Source: an uncultured Bacteroidales bacterium (GTDB taxonomy: Bacteria; Bacteroidota; Bacteroidia; Bacteroidales; UBA932). From it: 64,000 nucleotides of DNA. The stretch lies in contig ONDR01000001.1 in NCBI GenBank assembly GCA_900316675.1, positions 99,505-163,504 of the forward strand. The letters are read 5' to 3'. Both the position numbers and the translations under genes were made by a program. Every line of letters begins with the position of its first letter. Position 1 is the first letter of the stretch. Shown one piece after another: positions 15,640-24,691 of this stretch. The notes beneath the pieces were generated by a model, which did no database searches, had not been told where the DNA came from, and saw only the letters and a list, made by a program, of their open reading frames with translations.

Positions 15640-17460
15640 TTACCAGATGTAGGCGCGGCGTTCGGGGGGTAGGTAGAGGATGTTGTTGCGGTCTACATCA
15701 AAGAGGTCGTACCAAAGATCCGAATTCATTACCACACCGTTCACGCGCAGACGGGCATGGGAATGCACATCGCTGTTGATCAAGATATCGAACTTAGCGT
15801 CATTGTACTGAACACGCCAATAATAAGCATAAGCCTCGAAGAACTTGCGCATCTGCGCCTTAAGGTTTTCCCCACGGAAGCCCTGCTTCTCAAGATGCGC
15901 CTTGTAAGCATCCAGCACGGCCAGGAAGCCACCCAAGTCCGCGATATTCTCCGTCTGGGTGCGCTCACCATCGCCCCGGGCCGAAGGATTGCGATCCTCG
16001 TCCAGCAGCATGTTGTCATAACAACGGATGATATTCTGGGTACGGTCCTCAAAGTTCATCTTATCGGCCACCGTCCACCAGTTATGCAGTCTTCCGTCTT
16101 TGTCATACATTGCCCCTTGCGTATCGAAGCCATGTGTGAATTCGTGACCGATGGCAACAAACGCAGCATAATGGAATGCATCGCTCACGCCCTCTTCAGG
16201 CATGATTGGAGGAAGCAGCATGGCCGGATAAATGAACACGCTGTTAAACGACGGATCGTACATAGCATTGACCAAAGTAAGATCCATCGTTTCCACCTCA
16301 TTGCTGCTGCTCATAAATGAATTTATAATTAAATAGGAGAAACTGTCGCTTCCGCCCATAAGGTGGCCCTTGAGTTTAAGAAGGCACTGGTTTCCACGGC
16401 AAACCGCCTCTGAAAGCGTCTCACATCCGTCGTAGGAAGCCACGCAGTCTGTATACCAATGATCCGGATACCCTACAAAAAGACCATAGTTATCCAGCTT
16501 ATCCAGCGCATTACGACGGGTTGTCGCACTCATCCAGTCCAAGCTTTCAATTCGCTTTCTAAGTGACGCTTGTATTTCCTTTGTAATACCAAGATACTTG
16601 TCCTTCAGTCTCTGCGGCACAAACTTCTGTGCAAAATGGTAAGAAAGCGTATAAGACAAGGTGGCCCGGGCCTGGGATGCCGCATAGCCATCGGGAATAC
16701 CGGGAATAGCCTCGGCATACAATCTTAAATCATCCCAGCCTTCCAGCATAAAATCATACAAATCATCCAGGGGCTTGTTCCAGAACGCCTCCCAATATGG
16801 CGCCAATTCCGGCATTGTTTCAAATAAGCCCGGATTCAGCCCCATCCCCTCTATAATATACTTTTCCGCCAATGAAGCATCTGTTTTGGTGGCCGTCAGA
16901 GGGACAAGGTTGTAGTTTCCTTCCTCATCGGCCTGCAAAGAAGTCATCGGAGGCAAAATGACGCCATGAAATTGACCGTCCTGCCATACAAGATAAAAAC
17001 TAGGATAGTAGAAAGGGGCACCTTCGGCCATCATCTTTCCAATGGCGCGGAAGGCTTCTTCCTTACTTGAAGGCTTGCGGACCGCAGCCTTTTTTGCATT
17101 GATGAAGGCAAGTTCCTTTTCCGGCTGCGAATAAATGTTATCCATCAATTGATAAAAGCGGCCGATGTCCGGAACAGAACTCTTCAACTGCTCCAATCGC
17201 TGGCCCATGGCGACAACGCCGTCGTATGGACCGCCGATATTGCTGGCAGGATGAGGATCCTGCCTCCGGAGCCAGCCCCCGTTGCAATAATCAAAGAAAC
17301 TGTCACCGGGATCTACGGATGAATCTTTACCGGCGATATAGTCCTCCGGTATCGGCAAGGGGTCTAAGACTGGATCTTCACGCGTTTCCTTATTACAAGA
17401 GGGCACCGCCATTAGGGAGCAGCATAGTACGGCTACAAGCGCCAGCTGATTCTTTTTCAT
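15640..17460 (-). CDS. M13-family (neprilysin-like) zinc metallopeptidase lipoprotein
   Basis: 606 residues. The lipoprotein signal peptide has lipobox VPSC (Cys22). The N-terminal M13 domain covers about 50-400 and the catalytic domain holds HEFTH (His439, Glu440, His443) with the third zinc ligand Glu504 in ENIADLGG. The C-terminus DLWYDLFDVDRNNILYLPPERRAYIW is the usual M13 ending in Trp. The enzyme presumably cleaves short peptides in the periplasm or at the outer membrane. It is somewhat shorter than common bacterial M13 enzymes (about 670-690). No clear promoter box is visible between the start and the tRNA-Ser terminator upstream. Confidence 0.93.
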   Translation of the reverse strand: MKKNQLALVAVLCCSLMAVPSCNKETREDPVLDPLPIPEDYIAGKDSSVDPGDSFFDYCNGGWLRRQDPHPASNIGGPYDGVVAMGQRLEQLKSSVPDIGRFYQLMDNIYSQPEKELAFINAKKAAVRKPSSKEEAFRAIGKMMAEGAPFYYPSFYLVWQDGQFHGVILPPMTSLQADEEGNYNLVPLTATKTDASLAEKYIIEGMGLNPGLFETMPELAPYWEAFWNKPLDDLYDFMLEGWDDLRLYAEAIPGIPDGYAASQARATLSYTLSYHFAQKFVPQRLKDKYLGITKEIQASLRKRIESLDWMSATTRRNALDKLDNYGLFVGYPDHWYTDCVASYDGCETLSEAVCRGNQCLLKLKGHLMGGSDSFSYLIINSFMSSSNEVETMDLTLVNAMYDPSFNSVFIYPAMLLPPIMPEEGVSDAFHYAAFVAIGHEFTHGFDTQGAMYDKDGRLHNWWTVADKMNFEDRTQNIIRCYDNMLLDEDRNPSARGDGERTQTENIADLGGFLAVLDAYKAHLEKQGFRGENLKAQMRKFFEAYAYYWRVQYNDAKFDILINSDVHSHARLRVNGVVMNSDLWYDLFDVDRNNILYLPPERRAYIW

Positions 17461-17507
17461 CGCTTTATTTTTATTAATTCAATCTGAAAAAAGGGCCTTC
17501 AAATACC

Positions 17508-17540
17508 AAAAATGCCTTACAGAAACGACTGTAAGGCATT
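17508..17540 (-). terminator. Intrinsic terminator of tRNA-Ser
   Basis: A perfect 12-bp stem, AATGCCTTACAG (17511-17522) with CTGTAAGGCATT (17529-17540). Read on the minus strand it is followed by a TTTTT run at 17512-17508. It begins 2 nt after the tRNA 3' end. Confidence 0.88.
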
Positions 17541-17542
17541 CG

Positions 17543-17631
17543 CGGAGAGGACGAGATTCGAACTCGTGGTACGGAATGACCCGTACGTCGGTTTAGCAAA
17601 CCGGTGGTTTCAGCCACTCACCCACCTCTCC
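17543..17631 (-). tRNA. tRNA-Ser (anticodon GCU)
   Basis: A class II tRNA of 89 nt without an encoded CCA. The acceptor GGAGAGG pairs with CCTCTCC and the discriminator is G73. The D-arm is GTGGCTGAAACC, the anticodon stem is CCGGT/ACCGA with loop TTGCTAA (anticodon GCT, reads AGC/AGU), there is a long variable arm, and the T-arm is GAGTTCGAATCTC. In contrast, tRNA-Leu upstream has a genomic CCA. Confidence 0.95.
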
Positions 17632-17641
17632 GTTGGGACTG

Positions 17642-17670
17642 CAAATATACGAATTTTTTCAATATTCCAA
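17642..17670 (-). promoter_or_regulatory. Promoter of tRNA-Ser
   Basis: On the minus strand: TTG at 17670-17668, an 18-bp spacer and TATATTTG at 17649-17642, with the tRNA 5' end 10 nt further on. Confidence 0.7.
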
Positions 17671-17690
17671 GTCACTTAGCCAAACAAGGC

Positions 17691-17763
17691 CAAAAAAAAT
17701 TCCCCAAACGAATTGGGGAATCCCTTGTCCTTTAATAATCTTGTATAACATGGTTTGTTTTCT
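17691..17763 (-). ncRNA. Candidate small RNA ending in a strong terminator
   Basis: A TACCTTTG box lies on the minus strand at 17775-17768. About 70 nt later comes a 9-bp perfect hairpin (ATTCCCCAA at 17699-17707 with TTGGGGAAT at 17713-17721), followed on this strand by eight Ts. No protein-coding gene on the minus strand needs this terminator, because the nearest upstream minus-strand gene ends at 19566. A short unstructured RNA of about 70-75 nt is therefore possible. No convincing -33 element was found, so the promoter is weak evidence. Confidence 0.35.
17692..17721 (-). terminator. Intrinsic terminator (minus strand)
   Basis: Stem ATTCCCCAA/TTGGGGAAT with a 5-nt loop, followed on the minus strand by TTTTTTTT (17699-17692). 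It lies between the tRNA-Ser promoter and the AraC-type gene and has no obvious upstream gene on its strand. Confidence 0.8.
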
Positions 17764-17848
17764 AGCACAAAGGTATGCCGAAGTTCGCTATAACTTGTTC
17801 TCACTGCGCACATTTTTGTTCTCGTGGCGCATGAAATGCGTTATTTTG

Positions 17849-17856
17849 TATATTTG
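17849..17856 (+). promoter_or_regulatory. -7 box of the TPR/AraC regulator gene
   Basis: TATATTTG, ending 21 nt before the TTG start chosen for the gene. A TTTG exists at 17815-17818, but at 30 bp it is too far to be a regular -33 element. The in-frame ATG at 17824 lies upstream of this box and would not be transcribed from it. Confidence 0.55.
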
Positions 17857-17877
17857 CGCCCTAAAATTGAATCGACA

Positions 17878-19557
17878 TTGAAAAAATTAATCTACATATT
17901 TCTGCTTATCGCAGCAATGTCTAGCTGCGCAGAAAAAAAACGAGACACCCTGGCAAAAGTCGACGACGAACGCTATCAATGGGAAAGCATCCGCAAACAC
18001 ATCATGGAAAACCCGGAACTGGCATTTGCCATGGTGGACACGGCCCAGACGCTGGGCGTAGCGGATATAAACTATGCCAACTGGATGCGTGCGCAAATCC
18101 ATCTTGTATCGCACGACCCGAAAGACACAGAAAAGGGTAAGGAATACTGCCTGATGGTCCTTAACAATGAGGATCCGGCCCCTGACAGCCTGCAGCGCGT
18201 AAAGACACTGCAACTACTTGTAGGCATCAGCATGAATGATTCAAACACCTACCAGGATGCCATAGCCTATGCCATGGAAGGTGCAAAAATCGCCCACGAA
18301 CATAACTGGAACGGAGAAGAAGCCAACTTCTACTTCAATGCCGGCCTTACCATGGAAAATGTTCAGACCGGAAGCGGAAAAGAGTATCTGGACCGCTCTC
18401 TGGAAATGTTCCGCGCCAGCAAGAATATCAACGCAATGCCGCTGTTCGCTTCGCACCTTGGAGCCGTAGCCCGTCTGGCCATCAACGCAGGAGACTATGT
18501 CCGCGGAGCAGAACTGACCAAAGAGCGACTGGCAGTAACGGAACGCATAGAAAGAGAGCATCCTTCCGCACCGAAGGGCTATATCGACCAGCAAAAGGCA
18601 TACATTTACAGCCTTCTGGCATTTTGCCAGTATAAGGAAGGCGATAAAGCCGGAGCCCGACGCAGCGCAGAGGCCTTTGAACAGACCAAGGCCGGCAAGC
18701 ATCCGGACCACATGCGGGACATCTTTAATTATTATATAATTTCCGGCGATTCGGAACGAATTCAGGAAATCTACGATATCCTGGAACCTTACTACAGGGA
18801 GAAGAACGATACCATTTCTAACGTATATGCAGACCTTCTTAAGTCTTACGCTATAGGCCTTGACAACATGGGCCGGGGGCACGATGCTTACCAGGCCATG
18901 GAGCGCTATACAACGTTGGCAGACAGTCTTGTACAAAGAGAACGCTGCTCTGAAACCCTGGCGCTGGCGCAACAGATGAAGACCCAGGAAAAGGAAATCC
19001 AGCTTAAGGAAAAAGAGACCGAGGCCCGCTTCCATTGGATAATAATCATCTGCCTGGTAGCCATGCTGATCATTGGCACCATCGCCCTGTGGAGAATAAT
19101 CGCCGCGCAGAATCGCCTGCAGGAGAAAAACCGCCAACTGTACGATACCGTGCATCAGATGATGCAGCATGAGGCCAAGGAGCAGGAAAAGGTGCTTTCA
19201 GAATCCACTTCCTCTTCCCAGCAACTGTACGGCAAACTTTGCGAGCTTATGCGGGAGCAGAAACCTTACACCGACAGCGATCTTAACCGCGAAACTCTGG
19301 CTCAGATGCTGGGTACCAACTATAACGCAATTGCAGCAGCTATCCGTGAATTTGCCGACGGCATTACCATCGGAGACTTCCTGGACGACTGGCGCATCCG
19401 ACACGCCGCCTCACTGCTGCGCGACAGCGACGAGCCCGTAGGCATTGTAGCCGAAATGAGCGGCTTCCGTTCCCGCAGCCACTTCAACACCCTATTCCGG
19501 GACAAATTCAAGCTCACCCCCTCTGAATACAGCAGAGTGGCCAAAGAGAAGAAGTAA
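17878..19557 (+). CDS. Transmembrane TPR sensor with cytoplasmic AraC-type HTH
   Basis: 559 residues from a TTG start. This start gives a clean lipoprotein-like signal (KKLIYIFLLIAAMSSC, Cys17) and lies downstream of the -7 box, whereas the upstream ATG does not. Residues about 30-350 are helical TPR-like repeats. A coiled stretch (about 360-385) leads to one membrane helix (WIIIICLVAMLIIGTIALW, about 387-406). After a second coil, a C-terminal AraC/XylS domain (about 450-555) has two HTH units (RETLAQMLGTNYNAIAAAI; VGIVAEMSGFRSRSHFNTLF). The layout suggests a one-component sensor that reads a periplasmic signal and binds DNA from the membrane. Ligand and targets are unknown; the 3'-adjacent gene is convergent. 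Confidence 0.85.
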   Translation: MKKLIYIFLLIAAMSSCAEKKRDTLAKVDDERYQWESIRKHIMENPELAFAMVDTAQTLGVADINYANWMRAQIHLVSHDPKDTEKGKEYCLMVLNNEDPAPDSLQRVKTLQLLVGISMNDSNTYQDAIAYAMEGAKIAHEHNWNGEEANFYFNAGLTMENVQTGSGKEYLDRSLEMFRASKNINAMPLFASHLGAVARLAINAGDYVRGAELTKERLAVTERIEREHPSAPKGYIDQQKAYIYSLLAFCQYKEGDKAGARRSAEAFEQTKAGKHPDHMRDIFNYYIISGDSERIQEIYDILEPYYREKNDTISNVYADLLKSYAIGLDNMGRGHDAYQAMERYTTLADSLVQRERCSETLALAQQMKTQEKEIQLKEKETEARFHWIIIICLVAMLIIGTIALWRIIAAQNRLQEKNRQLYDTVHQMMQHEAKEQEKVLSESTSSSQQLYGKLCELMREQKPYTDSDLNRETLAQMLGTNYNAIAAAIREFADGITIGDFLDDWRIRHAASLLRDSDEPVGIVAEMSGFRSRSHFNTLFRDKFKLTPSEYSRVAKEKK

Positions 19558-19565
19558 GAATAGTG

Positions 19566-21428
19566 CTATTTGATTTCCTCTACGGCAGCGTTGGGGAAGC
19601 CATTGGTACGTAGAGCCGAAGCGGTAGTCGTAGCCTCTTTCTTATCTTTGAAAGGACCTAATACATAAGTAATTACGCCATCTGCATCAACATTGCGGGC
19701 AAGCTCCTTGCCCGTTATGGAACGAAGGACGGTGCGGGCATTGTCTGACAGGCTTCCGTCACCCTCCACCTTTATGCGGATATTGTACGATGCCGTCTTA
19801 ACCGACTCTTCTTTGCGGGCCGTAGAAACATTGATCAACTTGCCGTCCTTGAAGGCGACGATAAAGGCTGACCTGAAACCGGCTTTCTTAACTTTGTTCA
19901 GGTTTGAAAGTACATCCTTGTAAGTACGGAACAAGCCAGCATAATAGGTGTATTTCTGTGCTGAAGGCTGACGCCAGAAAACAGGGCTCAGACCTTTCAG
20001 ACTGGCGACAGTGGCCGGTTTTGTGGTGCTGAACAGCTGAATCTGATAGACGATTCCGTCCGGAATGGTATTATCCTCTGCGAAACGGCCTTCCGGCAGG
20101 ATCATGAAGGAATAGTCGAATGCCGGGATGGGCGAAAGAACGTTCATTTCCGGGACAGAGCCCATGCGGCGGGCAGAGAAAGCATAGCCGTTGTCTGCTC
20201 CGCGCACCTCGCTGTCCGCAACTGCCTTCACCTTGTCAGGATCTATCACCTGGCCGGACATGATGATCTCCATTTCCAGCTTACCAAGCAGCTTGACGGC
20301 CGTATTGAGGGAATCTTCCAGGCTAACCAGGGATTCTTCCAGTTCTATCAGGGAACCGGCCATCTCTTCCTTCTTGCCGGCAGTGGCGGCAGCGTAAACG
20401 TCACGAAGAGCATCGACACGTACCCCGCGGGTACAGATCGAGTCACGTAAACGCCTGACTTCCAGCACCCTGGAGACATATTGCTTCTGAAGCTCACTCT
20501 CTGCACCATCGCCGTCAGAAACGGCAGCACGGTTATCTACACGGGCAGCATCGGCAGGCGGAAGAAGACTTGCAAGAGTACGGATATCGTCGCTTCCGTC
20601 TTCAATGCTGAAGCGCACCGGCATGCTGTCATACTCAAGCACATAGACATAAACGCTGTCCGCTCCGCAATCGCGGTTGGATGCAAATATGGAATACTTT
20701 CCGTCCGGCGAATTCACAAAAAGAAAATCGTCGTACGGAGAAGAATACGGGAAGCCCAGATTGGACGGGGTGTCCCATTCCTGAAGCTCACTGTTCCACC
20801 TGGAAACGTAAAGATCATATCCACCCATGCCATAGAGGCCGTCAGAAGCGAAATAAAGGCTCTGGCCGTCGTGGGAAAGCATGGGGAAAATTTCATTGCC
20901 GGAAGAAGTCAGATGCTCTCCAAGCAGCTCCGGAGCCGTCCAGACAGTGTCTGCGAACTGAGTTTTGTACAGATTGCGGATGCCGTCGGAATCGGGGGCG
21001 CTGTACAGCAGCGAGCTTGCTCCTTCAGGGATGAAAGTTGCCGAAACGATGCCGTCGGAAAGAGAGTCGAGGGCATTGGGAACGGGCCTCCAGCTCTTGT
21101 CTTGAACCGGGTAGTAAAGGAAAAAGTCCTTGCGGGCGAACTTTTCACGGGCCACAACCACCGGCCTGTTGCAGAAGCCAAGCATATTGAGTCCGTTGCG
21201 CGCCAGCATGGCGGCTTCTTCAATCCTTTGGATTTCAAGGCTGTCCGATGCTGCCGACTTTGCAGCTTCAAGGGTATCCAGAGCGGCCTTGAAACAATAC
21301 GCCCTGCGCAAAGAATCACCCTTTTCTATGGCAGATTTCTCCTGCGCGGGCGCAGAAAGCCCGTTCAAGGCAAGAAAAATCACGGTCAAAAGGGCCGATA
21401 CTACTATATTTTTTGCTTTTTTACTCAT
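19566..21428 (-). CDS. Secreted PD40-repeat protein with SPOR-like C-terminus
   Basis: 620 residues from ATG 21428; an open-frame TTG at 21449 overlaps the promoter box and is rejected. A signal peptide (LLTVIFLALNGLSAPAQ) is followed by a helical region (about 30-85). WD40/PD40-type beta-propeller repeats follow (FPMLSHDGQSLYFASDG near 185; NSPDGKYSIFASNRD near 245). A coiled coil covers about 310-390. Two SPOR-like segments lie at the end (IVYQIQLFSTTKPATVASLKGL; ITYVLGPFKDKKEATTTASALR). PD40 plus SPOR proteins of Bacteroidetes are envelope proteins thought to contact peptidoglycan; no OmpA domain is seen. It is divergent from secDF. Confidence 0.75.
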   Translation of the reverse strand: MSKKAKNIVVSALLTVIFLALNGLSAPAQEKSAIEKGDSLRRAYCFKAALDTLEAAKSAASDSLEIQRIEEAAMLARNGLNMLGFCNRPVVVAREKFARKDFFLYYPVQDKSWRPVPNALDSLSDGIVSATFIPEGASSLLYSAPDSDGIRNLYKTQFADTVWTAPELLGEHLTSSGNEIFPMLSHDGQSLYFASDGLYGMGGYDLYVSRWNSELQEWDTPSNLGFPYSSPYDDFLFVNSPDGKYSIFASNRDCGADSVYVYVLEYDSMPVRFSIEDGSDDIRTLASLLPPADAARVDNRAAVSDGDGAESELQKQYVSRVLEVRRLRDSICTRGVRVDALRDVYAAATAGKKEEMAGSLIELEESLVSLEDSLNTAVKLLGKLEMEIIMSGQVIDPDKVKAVADSEVRGADNGYAFSARRMGSVPEMNVLSPIPAFDYSFMILPEGRFAEDNTIPDGIVYQIQLFSTTKPATVASLKGLSPVFWRQPSAQKYTYYAGLFRTYKDVLSNLNKVKKAGFRSAFIVAFKDGKLINVSTARKEESVKTASYNIRIKVEGDGSLSDNARTVLRSITGKELARNVDADGVITYVLGPFKDKKEATTTASALRTNGFPNAAVEEIK

Positions 21429-21446
21429 TTCTGTCTGTTGCGACTG

Positions 21447-21454
21447 CAAATTTA
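21447..21454 (-). promoter_or_regulatory. -7 box of the PD40/SPOR gene
   Basis: TAAATTTG on the minus strand, 18 nt before the ATG at 21428. No good -33 element. It lies 12 bp from the opposite secDF -7 box. Confidence 0.5.
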
Positions 21455-21466
21455 GAAAATAATTTA

Positions 21467-21474
21467 TAACTTTG
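21467..21474 (+). promoter_or_regulatory. -7 box of the secDF promoter
   Basis: TAACTTTG followed by GC, giving a leader of about 60-65 nt before the secDF ATG at 21542. A CTG at 21444-21446 is a weak -33 candidate at 20-bp spacing. Confidence 0.6.
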
Positions 21475-21541
21475 CCGTCCTATTTTGCGTAAATGCGCAT
21501 GATAGCGAAAGTGAAATAATAATTTTTAAAACTATAAACAC

Positions 21542-24500
21542 ATGCAAAGTAAAGGCGCAATCAAATTCGTAGCCATCTTGCTGGCACTCGCCTGCCTTTG
21601 GCAGCTCTCCTTCACGCTGGTATCCAGCATCCAGGAGAAAAAGGCAGAGAACTATGCAGCAAAGGCTGTCGAAGAATTCCAGAACAGTGCAGCCTTTGGC
21701 AAAATTGCAGAGGCTAACCAGGCTTATACCCTGGATTCCCTCAGCAAGGCCAAGAACAGGTTCTACATTGACTCTGTTTCTGCAAAGAAGGTTTACTTCG
21801 GCTACACTTACAAGGATGTAAAATCAAAAGAAATCAACCTGGGTCTTGACCTCAAGGGAGGTATGAACGTAATGCTCCAGGTTCAGCTGGAAGACCTTGT
21901 AAAGGCCCTCGCAGGTAACAACACCTCAGAAGAGTTCAGCGCAGCTGTAGCACTTGCAAAGAAGAACAGCACCAGCTCTAGGGAAGATTTCATCTCCCTT
22001 TTCGCAGAGGCTTGGAAGCAGGTAAGCAACGGCAAGAAGCTCTCTACCGTGTTCGGCACCTACGACATGAAGGACCGCATCCGTCCCGAATCTACTGACG
22101 AGGACGTTATCAAGGTTATCCGCGAAGATGCAGACGCAGCAGTTGCAAACTCTTTCAACGTGCTCCGCAACCGTATCGACCGTTTTGGCGTTACCCAGCC
22201 TTCTATCCAGAGACTTGGCAGCAGCGGCCGTATCCTTGTAGAGCTCCCTGGTGTTAAAGAGCCTGAGCGTGTAAGAAAGTTGCTCCAGGGTACCGCTTCA
22301 TTGGAGTTCTGGACAACCTTCACATATCAGGAGCTCTCAAGCCAGCTGGCAGAGGCGGACAAACTTCTTGCAAAGAACGCAATTGAAGAGCCTTCAGAGG
22401 AAGTTGCAGCAGAAGTTGCAGCAGCCGCTGATTCTACTTCAAACGTACTTAACGAAGAGCTCACCCAGCAGGAGAAAGACAATGCCGAGGCTCTTAAGGA
22501 GTGGCAGAAGAATCATCCTCTGACTTCCATCCTTCAGGCTACCGGTGAGGCAGGTTCAGCTTGCCTCGGTCTTGCACAGGCTTCAGATACCGCAGCAGTT
22601 AACAGAATACTTGCTATGCCTCAGGTACGTGACCTGTTCCCCGCAGAGTTCCGTCCCATGTGGTCAGTTAAACCTTCAGACCGTTTCCCCGGCGCCAACC
22701 TTTATGAGCTCGTAGCTATCAAGGTTGCCACCTTCGACGGCAAGGCCCCTCTTGATGGTGGTGCAGTTTCTGACGCGCGCGTATCTTACAATGGTCAGGG
22801 CCGCAACCAGGGTAACCCTTCTGTTTCCATGACCATGAACGCTCAGGGTGCAAATACCTGGGCTGCCCTTACAAAGGCTAACGTCGGCAGGCAGATCGCT
22901 ATCGTACTCGATGGCATGGTATATTCTTACCCTGTAGTTAACCAGGAAATCACCGGTGGTAACTCAGAAATCTCCGGTCACTTCGACATTGAAGAGGCAA
23001 CTGACCTTACCAACGTGCTCAAGTCCGGTAAGCTCCCCGCTCCGGCTAAGATCATCCAGGAAGAGATCGTAGGACCTTCACTTGGTGCCAAGTCTATCCA
23101 GTCAGGTATGATTTCATTCCTGATCGCCTTCATCCTGGTGCTCATCTACATGGTACTCTTCTACCGTGGTGCAGGTTTCGCAGCAGACGTGGCTCTGCTT
23201 TGCAACGTACTGTTCCTCTTTGGTATCCTCACCTCCTTCGGTGCAGTTCTTACCCTGCCCGGTATCGCCGGTTTGGTATTGACCTTGGGTATGGCTGTTG
23301 ATGCCAACGTTATTATTTACGAGCGTATCAAGGAAGAGCTTGCTGCTGGCAAGGGTCAGGGCAAAGCCGTTGCAGATGGTTACAAGAATGCTTATTCTGC
23401 CATCATCGACGGTCAGGTTACCACCCTCCTTACCGGTTTGGTACTCTTCTCATTCGGTAGCGGTCCTGTACAGGGCTTCGCAACCACCCTCATCATCGGT
23501 ATCATCACTTCCATCGTAACCTCAATCTTCATCACCAGGCTTATCTTCGAGCGCCAGATCGCCCGTAACAAGAGCATCAGCTTCGAGAACGAGTTCTCTC
23601 GCAACTTCCTGAAGCACACCAAGATTGACTTCCTTGGAAAGAAGAAATTCTCTTACACCGTTTCCGGTATCGTAGTTGCCATCGCAATTGCTTCCATCGT
23701 TCTGAAGGGCTTCACCTTTGGTGTTGACTTCCAGGGTGGACGTACCTACGTTCTGCGTTTCGACCAGCCTCAGGTAGCTGAGCAGGTTCGTGCAGCCGTT
23801 CAGGAAGAGTTCAAGAGCGAGAACAACACAGCATCCGTAGAAGTTAAGCAGTTTGGTGGTCCTACCCAGATGAAGGTTACCACAACCTACAAGGTTAACG
23901 AGGAGGCTTCAGAGGTTGACAAAGAGATTGAAGGCAAACTCTACAATGCTACCAAGCAGTTCTTTGCAGAGGATCTTTCTCTCAGCGACTTCACTTCTTC
24001 ACAGGAAGTAGAAAATGGTATCATTTCTTCAGAGAAGGTTGGTCCTACCATCGCTAACGATATGAAGCGCGACGCCCTTATCGCAGTGATCCTCGCCCTC
24101 ATCGTTATCTTCGGTTATATCGCTGTACGATTCAAAGGCTGGACATGGGGTCTCGGTGGTGTTGTATCACTTGCACACACTGCAATCATCATCATCGGCT
24201 TCTTCTCACTGTTCACCGGCATCCTGCCCTTCAACCTTGACGTAGACCAGACCTTCATCGCAGCTATCCTTACCATCATCGGTTACGCAATCAACGATAA
24301 CGTGGTTATCTTCGACCGTATCCGTGAGATGAAGGGCCTGCACCCGAACCAGGACTTCAAGGAGACTGTAAACCAGGCACTCAACGCAACCCTCACCCGT
24401 ACGGTGAACACCTCTGTATCTACCCTCCTCCCTATGCTTGCAATCGCAATCTTCGGTGGTGAGTCAATCAGGGGTCTGTCAGTTGCCCTCTGCCTTGGTA

Positions 24501-24595
24501 TCATAATCGGTACCTATGCTTCTATCTTCATTGGTACTCCGGTTATGTTCGACGCTACCAAGAAGGCTGCAGCTAAAGAGGCAAAGAAGAAATAA
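21542..24595 (+). CDS. secDF: Fused protein translocase subunit SecDF
   Basis: 1017 residues joining SecD and SecF. The SecD half has one N-terminal membrane helix, INLGLDLKGGMNVMLQV near residue 100, a large periplasmic P1 region with NSFNVLRNRIDRFGVTQPSIQRLG, and five membrane helices with GMAVDANVIIYERIKEEL. The SecF half begins near residue 690 (FSYTVSGIVVAIAIASIV, then FGVDFQGGRTYVLRF) and ends with GYAINDNVVIFDRIREMKG and further helices. The complex uses the proton gradient to pull exported proteins through SecYEG. Codon use is strongly biased compared with its neighbours, as expected of a highly expressed gene. A hairpin terminator follows. Confidence 0.97.
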   Translation: MQSKGAIKFVAILLALACLWQLSFTLVSSIQEKKAENYAAKAVEEFQNSAAFGKIAEANQAYTLDSLSKAKNRFYIDSVSAKKVYFGYTYKDVKSKEINLGLDLKGGMNVMLQVQLEDLVKALAGNNTSEEFSAAVALAKKNSTSSREDFISLFAEAWKQVSNGKKLSTVFGTYDMKDRIRPESTDEDVIKVIREDADAAVANSFNVLRNRIDRFGVTQPSIQRLGSSGRILVELPGVKEPERVRKLLQGTASLEFWTTFTYQELSSQLAEADKLLAKNAIEEPSEEVAAEVAAAADSTSNVLNEELTQQEKDNAEALKEWQKNHPLTSILQATGEAGSACLGLAQASDTAAVNRILAMPQVRDLFPAEFRPMWSVKPSDRFPGANLYELVAIKVATFDGKAPLDGGAVSDARVSYNGQGRNQGNPSVSMTMNAQGANTWAALTKANVGRQIAIVLDGMVYSYPVVNQEITGGNSEISGHFDIEEATDLTNVLKSGKLPAPAKIIQEEIVGPSLGAKSIQSGMISFLIAFILVLIYMVLFYRGAGFAADVALLCNVLFLFGILTSFGAVLTLPGIAGLVLTLGMAVDANVIIYERIKEELAAGKGQGKAVADGYKNAYSAIIDGQVTTLLTGLVLFSFGSGPVQGFATTLIIGIITSIVTSIFITRLIFERQIARNKSISFENEFSRNFLKHTKIDFLGKKKFSYTVSGIVVAIAIASIVLKGFTFGVDFQGGRTYVLRFDQPQVAEQVRAAVQEEFKSENNTASVEVKQFGGPTQMKVTTTYKVNEEASEVDKEIEGKLYNATKQFFAEDLSLSDFTSSQEVENGIISSEKVGPTIANDMKRDALIAVILALIVIFGYIAVRFKGWTWGLGGVVSLAHTAIIIIGFFSLFTGILPFNLDVDQTFIAAILTIIGYAINDNVVIFDRIREMKGLHPNQDFKETVNQALNATLTRTVNTSVSTLLPMLAIAIFGGESIRGLSVALCLGIIIGTYASIFIGTPVMFDATKKAAAKEAKKK

Positions 24596-24617
24596 TCTTT
24601 CCTAAGATACACTGTTA

Positions 24618-24655
24618 AATAGCGGAAATTCCTTAGTGGGGTTTCCGCTATTTTT
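24618..24655 (+). terminator. Intrinsic terminator of secDF
   Basis: AATAGCGGAAA pairs with TTTCCGCTATT (arms about 24618-24628 and 24642-24652), followed by a T-run. The T-run leads straight into the -7 box of the next gene. Confidence 0.88.
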
Positions 24656-24658
24656 ATT

Positions 24659-24666
24659 TATATTTG
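24659..24666 (+). promoter_or_regulatory. -7 box of the M6 protease gene
   Basis: TATATTTG, 25 nt before the ATG at 24692. No TTTG at the proper distance, because that position is occupied by the secDF terminator. Confidence 0.5.
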
Positions 24667-24691
24667 TGGACGATACCAAACCTTTTTCTGT

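Noticed and set aside
17661..17751. 30-codon minus-strand ORF over the orphan terminator
   Set aside because: It would have to be translated through the terminator hairpin and T-run, and it has no ribosome-binding or family evidence.
17824..17877. ATG start for the AraC-type regulator at 17824
   Set aside because: It lies before the -7 box, and its 18 residues would precede and spoil the lipoprotein signal peptide.
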